A stretch of 6,825 nt of DNA from an uncultured Gemmatimonadales bacterium (GCA_937983085.1 CALJKZ010000384.1:1-6825), one strand, 5' to 3'; shown: positions 1 to 5,092, numbered from the stretch's first letter. The notes: generated from the sequence alone by a model not told the origin. Made by a program: numbers and translations.

Positions 1-732
1 GCGTCCGAGCGGTCGGACATGAGCTGGAGCCCGTACGCCGTCGACGCGGGGCACGTGCAGCTCGAGGCGGACACCGGCGCGTGGGTTCAGGACAAGGCCC
101 AGGAGGACGGCGCGCGGGTGAGGCGCACGGGCTGGGCCTTCGCGGTGACGAACGTGAAGCTGGGGCTCACGCCGAACGTGGACCTGCAGCTGGTGGTCGA
201 GACCTACCGGCGGGAGCGCACGTCGGACCGGGGCGCCGGCAAGCGGACGGTGATGGAGGGGTTCGGGGACCTGACCGTGCGCACGAAGATCAACGTGTGG
301 GGCAACGACGGGGGCGAGACGGCCTTCGCCGTGATGCCCTTCGTGCTCTTCCCCACGAACCAGGACGACCTCGGGGGCAACGACGTGGAGGGAGGCATCA
401 TCTTCCCCTTCGCGACGGAGCTGCCGTGCGGGTGGGGCCTGGGGCTGCAGCTCGAGTTCGACCTCGTGCGGGACAGCGCCGACACGGGCTACGAGCTGGA
501 CATCTCCCACACGATCGTGCTCGGCCACGACATCGTGGGCGACCTGGCGGGCTTCATCGAGATCTTCAGCCTCTTCCCGGGGGAGAGCGGGGCCGACTGG
601 GTGGGCACGCTCAACGCGGGGCTCACCTACGGCGTGAACGACGACCTGCAGCTCGACATCGGCGTGCAGATCGGCATCAGCCGCGCGGCGGACGACCTGG
701 CGGTGTTCACGGGCGTGACCCGGCGCTGGTGA
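1..732 (+). CDS. Outer-membrane beta-barrel protein, 'transporter'/Phenol_MetA_deg-like (5' partial)
   Basis: This looks like the C-terminal part of an outer-membrane beta-barrel of the family often annotated as transporter or MetA-pathway-of-phenol-degradation protein (PF13557). The frame is open from base 1. The residues before the first Met (ASERSD), followed by a segment ending SPYAVDAGHVQLEAD, match the family's usual N-terminal block (consensus like TDRPD.TESP.TV..GH.Q.E), so the Met at 19 is probably internal and the true start lies upstream. The rest alternates hydrophobic and polar residues as in transmembrane strands, for example KLGLTPNVDLQLVVE and GLTYGVNDDLQLDIGVQIG. The chain ends in RRW; a terminal aromatic is the usual barrel-assembly signal. 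Its substrate cannot be inferred. The stop codon TGA at 730-732 directly abuts the stop of the convergent lipoprotein gene. Confidence 0.8.
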   Translation, partial: ASERSDMSWSPYAVDAGHVQLEADTGAWVQDKAQEDGARVRRTGWAFAVTNVKLGLTPNVDLQLVVETYRRERTSDRGAGKRTVMEGFGDLTVRTKINVWGNDGGETAFAVMPFVLFPTNQDDLGGNDVEGGIIFPFATELPCGWGLGLQLEFDLVRDSADTGYELDISHTIVLGHDIVGDLAGFIEIFSLFPGESGADWVGTLNAGLTYGVNDDLQLDIGVQIGISRAADDLAVFTGVTRRW

Positions 733-936
733 TCAGCAGCCGCGGCCGAAGCCGAAGCCGACACCCTGCGACCCGCTGCGCATGTCCTCGACGCCCGGCT
801 GGACGTCCCCGGGCGTCTTGTGGGGGTCCGGGGGCCGGCGCCCGCCGTCGGTGCGCGCGTCCCACCCCGAGGGCCGGACGCACGCGCCGGCGGCGAGGAG
901 CAGCAGGAGCGCGAGACGCATCGCGAGGACCCGCAT
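733..936 (-). CDS. Small lipoprotein of unknown function
   Basis: A 67-residue reading frame with a typical lipoprotein signal: basic start (MRVLAMR), a hydrophobic run of leucines at residues 8-14, then AAGAC with Cys19 as the likely lipidated residue. The lipobox is imperfect, with Ala rather than Leu at -3. The mature part is about 48 residues, hydrophilic and Pro/Gly-rich, and ends in a glycine-rich GFGFGRGC with a terminal Cys. No family is recognised. Met6 (start at 921) is an alternative start that keeps the signal peptide. There is no clear Shine-Dalgarno sequence, but a TAGACT hexamer ends 6 bases before the ATG, so the mRNA may be leaderless. The codon bias matches the high-GC flank. 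The gene is short and hypothetical, but the signal peptide supports it. Confidence 0.6.
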   Translation of the reverse strand: MRVLAMRLALLLLLAAGACVRPSGWDARTDGGRRPPDPHKTPGDVQPGVEDMRSGSQGVGFGFGRGC

Positions 937-942
937 GCAGGT

Positions 943-948
943 AGTCTA
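943..948 (-). promoter_or_regulatory. -10-like element (TAGACT) of the lipoprotein gene
   Basis: TAGACT on the minus strand fits the TANNNT form of sigma70-type -10 boxes in high-GC bacteria. It is followed by only 6 bases before the ATG at 936, so transcription would begin at about the start codon. No convincing -35 hexamer is visible. The call rests on repetition of the same kind of hexamer before other starts in this window. Confidence 0.4.
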
Positions 949-965
949 CCCCGCGCCGCGGCGGT

Positions 966-971
966 TAGACT
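966..971 (+). promoter_or_regulatory. -10-like element (TAGACT) of the tRNA-Leu gene
   Basis: TAGACT, within GGTTAGACT at 963-971, lies 17 bases before the first base of the tRNA. That places a start site about 10 bases upstream of the mature 5' end, as expected for a tRNA promoter. It is back-to-back with the minus-strand TAGACT at 943-948, forming a compact divergent promoter pair. No TTGACA-like -35 is seen. Confidence 0.45.
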
Positions 972-988
972 TGGCCCCCCAACCACGA

Positions 989-1072
989 GCCGGAGTGGCG
1001 GAACTGGCAGACGCGCGGGATTCAAAATCCCGTTCCCCTCGGGGAGTGTGGGTTCGAGTCCCACCTCCGGCA
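989..1072 (+). tRNA. tRNA-Leu (anticodon CAA)
   Basis: A complete class II tRNA of 84 bases. The acceptor stem is GCCGGAG (989-995) paired with CTCCGGC (1065-1071), with discriminator A1072. The anticodon stem CGGGA/TCCCG (1016-1020/1028-1032) closes loop TTCAAAA, giving anticodon CAA at 1023-1025, which reads UUG Leu. A long variable arm (1033-1047, CCCC/GGGG helix) is typical of Leu. The T arm is GTGGG-TTCGAGT-CCCAC (1048-1064). All stems pair fully. The CCA tail is not fully encoded: the next bases are CCG. A degraded copy of its 3' half lies 2.88 kb downstream on the same strand, which suggests this gene was an integration site. Confidence 0.97.
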
Positions 1073-1142
1073 CCGGTTGTCCTGCAAGGGGTTGCGGCTG
1101 ATGCGTGTCGCTTGTGACCGGCCCCTGTTCCCCCGTCCGTCC

Positions 1143-1163
1143 CCCCATTCGACCCGAACGGGG
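1143..1163. terminator. Hairpin between the tRNA and hicA ends (possible terminator)
   Basis: CCCCATTCG (1143-1151) faces CGAACGGGG (1155-1163) across a 3-base loop, pairing 8 of 9 positions with one A-C mismatch. It sits in the 126-base gap between the 3' ends of the tRNA and the convergent hicA gene, where a bidirectional terminator would be expected. Neither strand has a T-tract after it, so it is only a candidate. Nothing else is recognised in this gap. Confidence 0.3.
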
Positions 1164-1198
1164 CACATGCGCAACCAGCATCGGTGCGGGCCTAACGG

Positions 1199-1417
1199 CT
1201 ATAAAAGGCTGACGAACTCATCCACCGTCATGCCTGCATCCCTAATGATCTGGCGCAGCGTGCCCTTGGCTAGGTCCTTGCGATGAAAGGGAACGGTCAC
1301 GCGCCGATCCTCCCGCTTGAGAATGACGTGAGAGCCGCGTTGCCGCGCACGCTCGAACCCACCCTTCTCAAGTGCCCGGATCGCCTCGCGTGGGGTAACG
1401 ACGGGCAGTTCAGCCAT
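1199..1417 (-). CDS. hicA: HicA-type toxin (mRNA interferase), type II toxin-antitoxin
   Basis: A 72-residue protein of the usual HicA length, with the double-stranded-RNA-binding-like fold expected of HicA/YcfA mRNA interferases. These toxins cleave mRNA in the cytoplasm when their antitoxin is lost. Visible hallmarks are the N-terminal helix with the EAIRALEKGGFERARQRGSH block, the catalytic His (His30 in GSHVILKR), the VTVPFH strand, and the C-terminal KGTLRQIIRDAGMTVDEF helix region. No key residue is missing, so it looks functional. The ATG overlaps the end of the upstream antitoxin gene by 8 bases and has no Shine-Dalgarno sequence of its own, so translation is probably coupled. The stop TAG is at 1199-1201. 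Confidence 0.92.
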   Translation of the reverse strand: MAELPVVTPREAIRALEKGGFERARQRGSHVILKREDRRVTVPFHRKDLAKGTLRQIIRDAGMTVDEFVSLL

Positions 1418-1784
1418 CTAGCGCAATGGCGCCAGCAATCTCGAAGCCGTCCTCCAGCTCACGTCTCGTCCAGGGAACTGCCTCGCCGCTGGCCCTGTAG
1501 TCTTCAACGACCAACTCGAACGCCTCGCGCAGCTTCTCACATGCCCCGTCTCTGGTGTCGTCCTCGCTGATAGCCCCCGGCAACTCAAGGCAGTACGCCG
1601 TGTAAGGACCCTCTGACGATCTGGAAACGGCAATGTGGAAGATCCGAGGGTGAGTGGCCCGATCGAGCCACTTCGCGGGACCCACGGCGTAGACGTTCCG
1701 GTTCGCAATGACGGCTTCTCCGGTCACCTCGGGCTCTATGAGGATGGCGGGCGCGGCCGGGGCTGTCTGAGTGTCTGACGTCAT
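1410..1784 (-). CDS. hicB: HicB-type antitoxin with N-terminal extension
   Basis: A 124-residue partner of the HicA toxin. The HicB core, a partial RNase H-like fold that sequesters HicA, spans about residues 48-106: FHIAVSRSSEGPYTAYCLELPG, then SEDDTRDGACEKLREAFELVVEDY. This is the typical YCPELPG...GDT.EEA...L.EA pattern. Residues 1-47 are an extension not needed for the core, starting with an Ala/Pro-rich tail. The C-terminal 20 residues (TRRELEDGFEIAGAIALDG) do not look like the ribbon-helix-helix or HTH domain that lets many HicB proteins repress their operon. The start is supported by a strong purine-rich site (GAGGAAAGGGA) 1-2 bases before the ATG and by an ATGA overlap with the upstream DUF6941 gene. 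The antitoxin-before-toxin order is common for hicBA loci. Confidence 0.88.
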   Translation of the reverse strand: MTSDTQTAPAAPAILIEPEVTGEAVIANRNVYAVGPAKWLDRATHPRIFHIAVSRSSEGPYTAYCLELPGAISEDDTRDGACEKLREAFELVVEDYRASGEAVPWTRRELEDGFEIAGAIALDG

Positions 1785-2167
1785 TTCCCTTTCCTCGCTC
1801 GGACCTTAACGGCTCCAAGCCACTCTCCGTCCCAAAGAATCTCCAACGCATAGGTTCCCGCATGCGTAAACGTCAAGGGCGGGAGGTTCAGGGCGATCTC
1901 ATGATGCTTCAGTTTGTCGGGCTGCTGAATCGGGATCGGCGCGGACTGTGCAATCTGTTGACCATCGGAGTCCCTCAGGAAACGAAATGAGAACTCATGG
2001 GTTCCCTTGAAATCCGACAGGTTGACGTAGATGTATGCACCCCCGTGGATGCCAGGGAACTCCTTGACGATGACCTGGTCGAACGTCCCGACGATGGTGC
2101 ACTTTCCGCTCATGCGGTCAACGTGCACGTAGTCCGCCAGCAGGAGGGCATTCACGAAGGGTTTCAT
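1781..2167 (-). CDS. DUF6941 family protein, first gene of the hicBA operon
   Basis: A 128-residue protein with no signal peptide or membrane segment, recognised as DUF6941-like. It starts MKPFVNALLLADYVHVDRMSGK, followed by IVGTFDQV, EFPGIHGGAYIYVNL, a strand-rich middle (EFSFRFLRDSDGQ), the HHEIALNLPPLTF block, and a final GTYALEILWDGEWLG. The opening (ALL..D.V....GK..I.GTF) and the LNLP.L.F..PG.Y closing are characteristic of this family. Its biochemical role is unknown; the pattern suggests a beta-sandwich. It shares ATGA (1784-1781) with hicB, so the genes are almost certainly co-translated. Genes of this family usually stand alone; that is recollection, not tested here. A TAGAAT hexamer lies 10 bases before the ATG and there is no strong Shine-Dalgarno sequence. 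Confidence 0.8.
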   Translation of the reverse strand: MKPFVNALLLADYVHVDRMSGKCTIVGTFDQVIVKEFPGIHGGAYIYVNLSDFKGTHEFSFRFLRDSDGQQIAQSAPIPIQQPDKLKHHEIALNLPPLTFTHAGTYALEILWDGEWLGAVKVRARKGK

Positions 2168-2177
2168 GGACCAGCCT

Positions 2178-2183
2178 ATTCTA
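2178..2183 (-). promoter_or_regulatory. -10-like element (TAGAAT) of the DUF6941-hicBA operon
   Basis: TAGAAT on the minus strand, preceded by GG as at the other TAGNNT sites here, ends 10 bases before the ATG at 2167. Transcription would start about 3 bases ahead of the coding region. No good -35 is visible. The remaining 2184-2304 gap holds only a 5-bp GGCCG/CGGCC hairpin (2211-2226). Confidence 0.35.
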
Positions 2184-2304
2184 CCGTGTCGGTACGCGGA
2201 CCCCTGGTGTGGCCGAGCGAACGGCCTTGTGTGCAGGGATGCGGCTGTATCGGCTTGTGACGCCAGAAAGCTGACCGCAGCGCCCTAGGCGGCAATCAGC
2301 GAAA

Positions 2305-2913
2305 ATGCGATCTGCTAGGACCTACGTGAGCCGCTCGAGATACTACCTTGGCGCCGCGCTGCTCGCCGCAGCTACCGTCCTGCCTTTCGTGAAGCATGGC
2401 GGCTGGATTCCCGTGGAGGACGGACCCCCCGAAGAAGGGTGGCGGTACGGGACACTCCTCCTCGCTGCTACGCCAACGTCCGGCCTCGATGCCCGGCACA
2501 GGGACATCTGGCTGGTTCATGTGGACGGTGACCTGGACTACGTCCTGCGGTTCTACAACCGGCGCATCGGAGAAGGGATGCTCTTCTTGGCCTATGGGGA
2601 GGCCCTGCTGCTGATCGGTGCCGCCGTCGCCGTCCTGCTGGCAATGCGGTTCCGAAGGGAGCGCGAGGTCTGGATGTACAGGCCCCTCCTCGTGGGCTTG
2701 CTGATCGTCGACGTCTGCCACTTCCAGCCGCGCCTGGCCGCCGTCAAGCCGCTCTCCTACGTCCTGGAGACTTCCCCGGCCCGGGGACCCACGAAGGGAC
2801 CACACATCAGCCTGTGGGCGTGGGCCGCTGCGTTTGGCGGTGCTGCGCTGATTGCGGTCGAGTCGTTTCGCGGTTGGGCTTCTCAGCGTGCTGGCGCAAC
2901 CCGTCGGGCATAG
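2305..2913 (+). CDS. Hypothetical membrane protein, four predicted helices
   Basis: A 202-residue protein of unrecognised family. Hydrophobic segments lie at about residues 14-29, 93-114, 126-140 and 168-186. A polar loop of about 60 residues between the first two is rich in Trp, Asp and Gly (includes PPEEGWRYG and DIWLVHVDGD). The basic N-terminus (MRSARTYVSRSR) and the arginine clusters after helix 2 (RFRRERE) and at the C-terminus suggest cytoplasmic ends. The first ATG after an upstream gap is taken as the start; no strong Shine-Dalgarno sequence is visible. It diverges from the DUF6941-hicBA operon and its 3' end overlaps the open frame of the recombinase remnant. It could be cargo of the proposed island. 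No function is proposed. Confidence 0.55.
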   Translation: MRSARTYVSRSRYYLGAALLAAATVLPFVKHGGWIPVEDGPPEEGWRYGTLLLAATPTSGLDARHRDIWLVHVDGDLDYVLRFYNRRIGEGMLFLAYGEALLLIGAAVAVLLAMRFRREREVWMYRPLLVGLLIVDVCHFQPRLAAVKPLSYVLETSPARGPTKGPHISLWAWAAAFGGAALIAVESFRGWASQRAGATRRA

Positions 2914-2950
2914 ACGCACCGAGAACGCTGCCCACGACCAGCGCCGCCTT

Positions 2951-3232
2951 GTGCCGGTCGGGCTGCTCATCGACGTCAGCCGGGCGCGGCCGGGGACCAG
3001 CGACGAGGAGATCGAGGGCTACGCGCGCGCCGAGGGGGGGGCCGTCTCGACGCTGCGCCACACGGCTGCCACCCTCATCGTGGCGAAGGGTGTACCCTTG
3101 TTGGCCGTGGCAAGAGTCATCGGGCACTGCTCAATCCACAAGACGATGCGCTCCGCGCACTACGCCCCGGACGCGCGTAGCGCGGCGATCGAGCGGCTGG
3201 GCGCGGCACTTGCGATCGTTGGCGCCAGGTGA
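2951..3232 (+). pseudogene. Tyrosine recombinase (phage-type integrase), C-terminal remnant without catalytic Tyr
   Basis: The last part of this frame is clearly the catalytic C-terminus of an integrase/XerC-D-type recombinase. STLRHTAATLIVAKGVPL carries the box II Arg and His (R and H codons at 3056-3061), ARVIGHCSIHKTM carries the second conserved His, and RSAHYAPDARSAAIERL is the tail. In working enzymes the nucleophilic Tyr occupies the position after Arg in the RYAH-type block, nine residues after the GH histidine. Here that codon is TCC (Ser) at 3152-3154, one base from TAC. The Tyr three residues later is at the wrong spacing. The N-terminal core-binding domain and the box I Arg are absent upstream. 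The start given (GTG 2951) is arbitrary; the open frame reaches back to 2852, and family similarity begins near 3020. An 8-G run at 3034-3041 is a possible old frameshift point. Confidence 0.75.
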
Positions 3233-3819
3233 GGAGTCCGGGCTTCTGGTCCGAGGTGTGCTGGAGCCGCCCATGGTTGGCTCGCTGGCTGTCCTTTGTG
3301 TGGGCGGTCTGCGTTCTCATTCTTGGAAGCGGACCGGGCGATCTGGGGCACGCCCTGGTCCTGATGGGAACCGGTGCCCTGCTTGCGTTCCTCTGGCTTC
3401 TCGAACTGCTGGGTTGGCTCGGGCGGCGCAAGCGGAAGGTCGCGGAAGCAGTCACGCGACGTGGGCTCATTGCGTGGTGGCTCCTGCCGGGACTCGCTGC
3501 CGTTCTTGTGGCGGCAACAGTCGCCGGGGTGCCGCATCGCGCTCGTTTCCTGCTGAGCGAGACGCATCTGACCGAGTACGCAGAGCAGATTCGACTCGGC
3601 AACGTGGACGCTCGCGCAGTGAGGGACGTGCCAGTTGGACTCTTCGTGGTGCGATACGCAGAGTTCAGAAACGGGCGCGTGTATCTCATCACTGGGACCG
3701 GCATGCCCACGTCTGGATTCGCATACGCGCCCGACGCGACGCCGCGGCGCCATGACAACCCCTGGGTGCACGAGGCGAGCCTCGGCCGACACTGGTGGTC
3801 GGTTCGATCGAGTTCCTGA
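3229..3819 (+). CDS. Hypothetical membrane protein with extracytoplasmic C-terminal domain
   Basis: A 196-residue protein starting at a GTG that overlaps the stop of the recombinase remnant (GTGA at 3229-3232). Three hydrophobic segments lie at about 16-33, 42-61 and 80-99. A soluble domain of about 95 residues follows, with blocks RFLLSETHLTEYAEQIRLGN, PVGLFVVRYAEF, VYLITGTGMPTSGFAYAPD and RHWWSV. From memory, uncharacterised bacterial membrane proteins share this layout of R..LS...L..YA..I..G, VGLY.V, then a TG.GF..S.GFAYAPD block and a Trp near the end, but no named family can be given. The start is uncertain because no Shine-Dalgarno sequence is evident. It lies just before the tRNA-like repeat, within the lower-GC stretch. 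Confidence 0.6.
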   Translation: MRSPGFWSEVCWSRPWLARWLSFVWAVCVLILGSGPGDLGHALVLMGTGALLAFLWLLELLGWLGRRKRKVAEAVTRRGLIAWWLLPGLAAVLVAATVAGVPHRARFLLSETHLTEYAEQIRLGNVDARAVRDVPVGLFVVRYAEFRNGRVYLITGTGMPTSGFAYAPDATPRRHDNPWVHEASLGRHWWSVRSSS

Positions 3820-3896
3820 GGGTGCCTCAGGGGGTGCCATGTCAACGGGCAGGCGACACAACGCGTGGTGCGCGCTTCACTTGCGGCGAGTCGCCA

Positions 3897-3947
3897 GCGG
3901 GATTCAAGATGGCGTTTCCTTCTGGAAGTACGGGTTCGAGTCCCACC
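3897..3947 (+). repeat. Degraded direct repeat of the tRNA-Leu 3' half (attR-like)
   Basis: Aligned without gaps to 1015-1065 of the tRNA-Leu, 42 of 51 bases are identical, including GCGGGATTCAA at the left and the 16-base block at 3932-3947 (GGGTTCGAGTCCCACC). The mismatches break the anticodon stem (TGGCG in place of TCCCG) and two T-stem pairs, and the acceptor stem after 3947 does not match, so it is not a working tRNA. The variable-arm helix is kept as TTCC/GGAA. The orientation and the missing 5' half fit a displaced att site at the far end of an element integrated in the tRNA. An independently decayed tRNA-Leu is the alternative. Confidence 0.7.
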
Positions 3948-3956
3948 GGTGTTCGT

Positions 3957-4703
3957 GTGCCTGACACGAGTAGACGAAGTGCCGCGGCTTCACTGGTCGC
4001 GCGGGCTGTCGTGCACGGCGCGCTGTACATTGCCATCGCACTGGGTCTGGCCGTCATTCAGCTGCTCGGGGGCCTGGCGCGCGGCGCGGAGCTCGGCCGT
4101 TTCATCACGGTCGCTGGCGCCCTCACGGGAGTCGTGCTGCTCGGACTTCTCTTCCTGTCATGCGTCGCCGTGATCCTGGACTATGAGAGGGCATACTCGG
4201 AAAACATCCCGCGCGGCTTCGTTCGGGCATTGCTGCGCGTTGGCCAGGTGCTCGGGATCGGCTGGTTCGGCTTGGGCATGCGAGCACCACGACCCGGAGA
4301 ACGCGTTCGCCTTGTGCGCGATTACGAGGTCGTGGAGGGGGTCACGCTGTTCTGCGACGGCGACCAGGAAGAGGAGCACTGGATCCATGAGTCACCCGGC
4401 AACGCTGCGCAGGGGTCCGAGCCCGAGGCGAGGGTCAGGCGCACCATTCCCGCAGGGACGGTGGCAACGGTGCTCGAGTACAGGCGGAAGACCAGAATTG
4501 TCCCTGGGCTCCCCCTATCCCCCTTGAACAGGCGGGTCGACTTGCGCCTTGTCGTTGTGCGACTCGACGCACCGCCGGGGCGGGTGGTCTTCCGCGGCGG
4601 CGACACGCACTCGCTCTTCTGGGCAGGGAGTGGGGTCTTGAATGGCGTGGAGATCTTCTGGCGTCACGCGGAGCCGGTCGATGGTGCCGCCATGCGGCAG
4701 TGA
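3957..4703 (+). CDS. Hypothetical membrane protein with C-terminal beta-rich domain
   Basis: About 248 residues of unrecognised family. The reading frame is open from 3795, but 3897-3947 of it is tRNA-derived sequence, so the real start is taken downstream at GTG 3957 (then PDTSRRSAA); GTG 4011 is an alternative and neither has a clear Shine-Dalgarno sequence. Two strong hydrophobic segments follow (4008-4079 and about 4101-4178), then an amphipathic helix (GFVRALLRVGQVLGIGWFG). The C-terminal part of about 140 residues is strand-rich: GERVRLVRDYEVVEGVTLF, RRTIPAGTVATVLEYRRKTR, and DLRLVVVRLDAPPGRVVF. The IPAGTVATVLE block resembles SH3-like barrels only loosely. It has lower GC than the genes to its right (34/60 at 4141-4200). 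No function is assigned. Confidence 0.55.
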   Translation: MPDTSRRSAAASLVARAVVHGALYIAIALGLAVIQLLGGLARGAELGRFITVAGALTGVVLLGLLFLSCVAVILDYERAYSENIPRGFVRALLRVGQVLGIGWFGLGMRAPRPGERVRLVRDYEVVEGVTLFCDGDQEEEHWIHESPGNAAQGSEPEARVRRTIPAGTVATVLEYRRKTRIVPGLPLSPLNRRVDLRLVVVRLDAPPGRVVFRGGDTHSLFWAGSGVLNGVEIFWRHAEPVDGAAMRQ

Positions 4704-4732
4704 TCGAGGGCACCCTGTCGCGTCGGCGGGGT

Positions 4733-4738
4733 TAGACT
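4733..4738 (+). promoter_or_regulatory. -10-like element (TAGACT) of the VOC-family gene
   Basis: GGTTAGACT at 4730-4738 is identical over nine bases to the element before the tRNA-Leu. It ends 8 bases before the ATG at 4747, so the mRNA would start one or two bases ahead of the coding region. It also marks the point where GC content rises again. Confidence 0.42.
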
Positions 4739-4746
4739 GCGGCGTC

Positions 4747-5073
4747 ATGCGCTTCGGGCATCTCGAGCTCGCGGTCCGCGACGCGCGGGCCAGCCTCGCC
4801 TTCTACACCGGCAAGCTCGGGTTCCGCCTCGTGGCCGACCAGGGGCCGTTCGTGTGGGTGGAGCGGGGCGGCCTCGAGATCCTGCTGCGGCCCGGCGAGG
4901 TCGCGTGCGGCCACGACGTCGTCTTCTACTGCGACGACCCCGCGGCAGCCGCCGCCGGGCTGCGCGAGCGGGGCGTCGCCGTGGAGCGCAGGGGCAACTG
5001 CTTTCACTTCCACGACCCGGACGGCCACGCCTTCCAGCTCGTCGACCCGTCGGAGGACCACTCCGGGTCCTGA
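4747..5073 (+). CDS. VOC (glyoxalase/bleomycin-resistance) superfamily protein
   Basis: A 108-residue single VOC domain built of two beta-alpha-beta-beta-beta halves. The first half is FGHLELAVRDARASLAFYTGKLGF through WVERGGLEILL. The second is GHDVVFYCDDPAAAAAGLRERGVAVE through FHFHDPDGHAFQLVDPS. Positions that bind metal in glyoxalase I-like members are here His5, Glu44 and His56. The fourth, usually Glu in a F.EL.DP block, is Gln97, so metal use is uncertain. The substrate cannot be told; members include lactoylglutathione lyases, dioxygenases and drug-binding proteins. The frame is open upstream to 4642, but the fold begins exactly at Met 4747 (MRFGHLELAV), and a TAGACT box 8 bases before it supports this start. 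It is cytoplasmic, with no signal peptide. Confidence 0.87.
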   Translation: MRFGHLELAVRDARASLAFYTGKLGFRLVADQGPFVWVERGGLEILLRPGEVACGHDVVFYCDDPAAAAAGLRERGVAVERRGNCFHFHDPDGHAFQLVDPSEDHSGS

Positions 5074-5092
5074 GCCCGTGGGCCGGATGCGG

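Larger units (their letters stand above)
1073..3947. mobile_element. Candidate relic integrative element inserted at tRNA-Leu
   Basis: The stretch lies between the intact tRNA-Leu and a degraded direct repeat of that tRNA's 3' half (3897-3947). This is the arrangement left when a tyrosine-recombinase element inserts into a tRNA gene. Inside are a recombinase C-terminal stub, a HicA/HicB toxin-antitoxin operon with a DUF6941 gene, and two unrecognised membrane-protein genes. Base composition is lower in GC than both flanks (27/60 at 1981-2040 and 32/60 at 1201-1260, against 47/60 at 4861-4920). The repeat has diverged by 9 of 51 positions and the recombinase is broken, so the element would be old and immobile. 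The right edge is uncertain, because the low GC continues to about 4705. The boundaries are inferred. Confidence 0.45.

Noticed and set aside
81..944. 287-codon plus-strand frame overlapping the barrel gene
   Set aside because: Its composition is mostly Arg, Gly, Ala and Pro, it is out of frame with the clear beta-barrel protein, and it continues over the convergent lipoprotein gene.
820..1101. Open frames running through the tRNA-Leu gene
   Set aside because: They translate the tRNA itself (AGFKIPFPSGSVGSSPT). The tRNA has all stems intact, so the frames are spurious.
2207..2232. GTGTGGCCGAGCG stretch recalling the 5' part of a tRNA-Ser
   Set aside because: The likeness is only about a dozen bases and no anticodon, variable or T arm follows. 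It is a small GGCCG/CGGCC hairpin at most.
3117..3861. Two long minus-strand frames opposite the 3229-3819 gene
   Set aside because: Neither has hydrophobic segments or motifs. The plus-strand frame has coherent membrane helices and an ordered domain.
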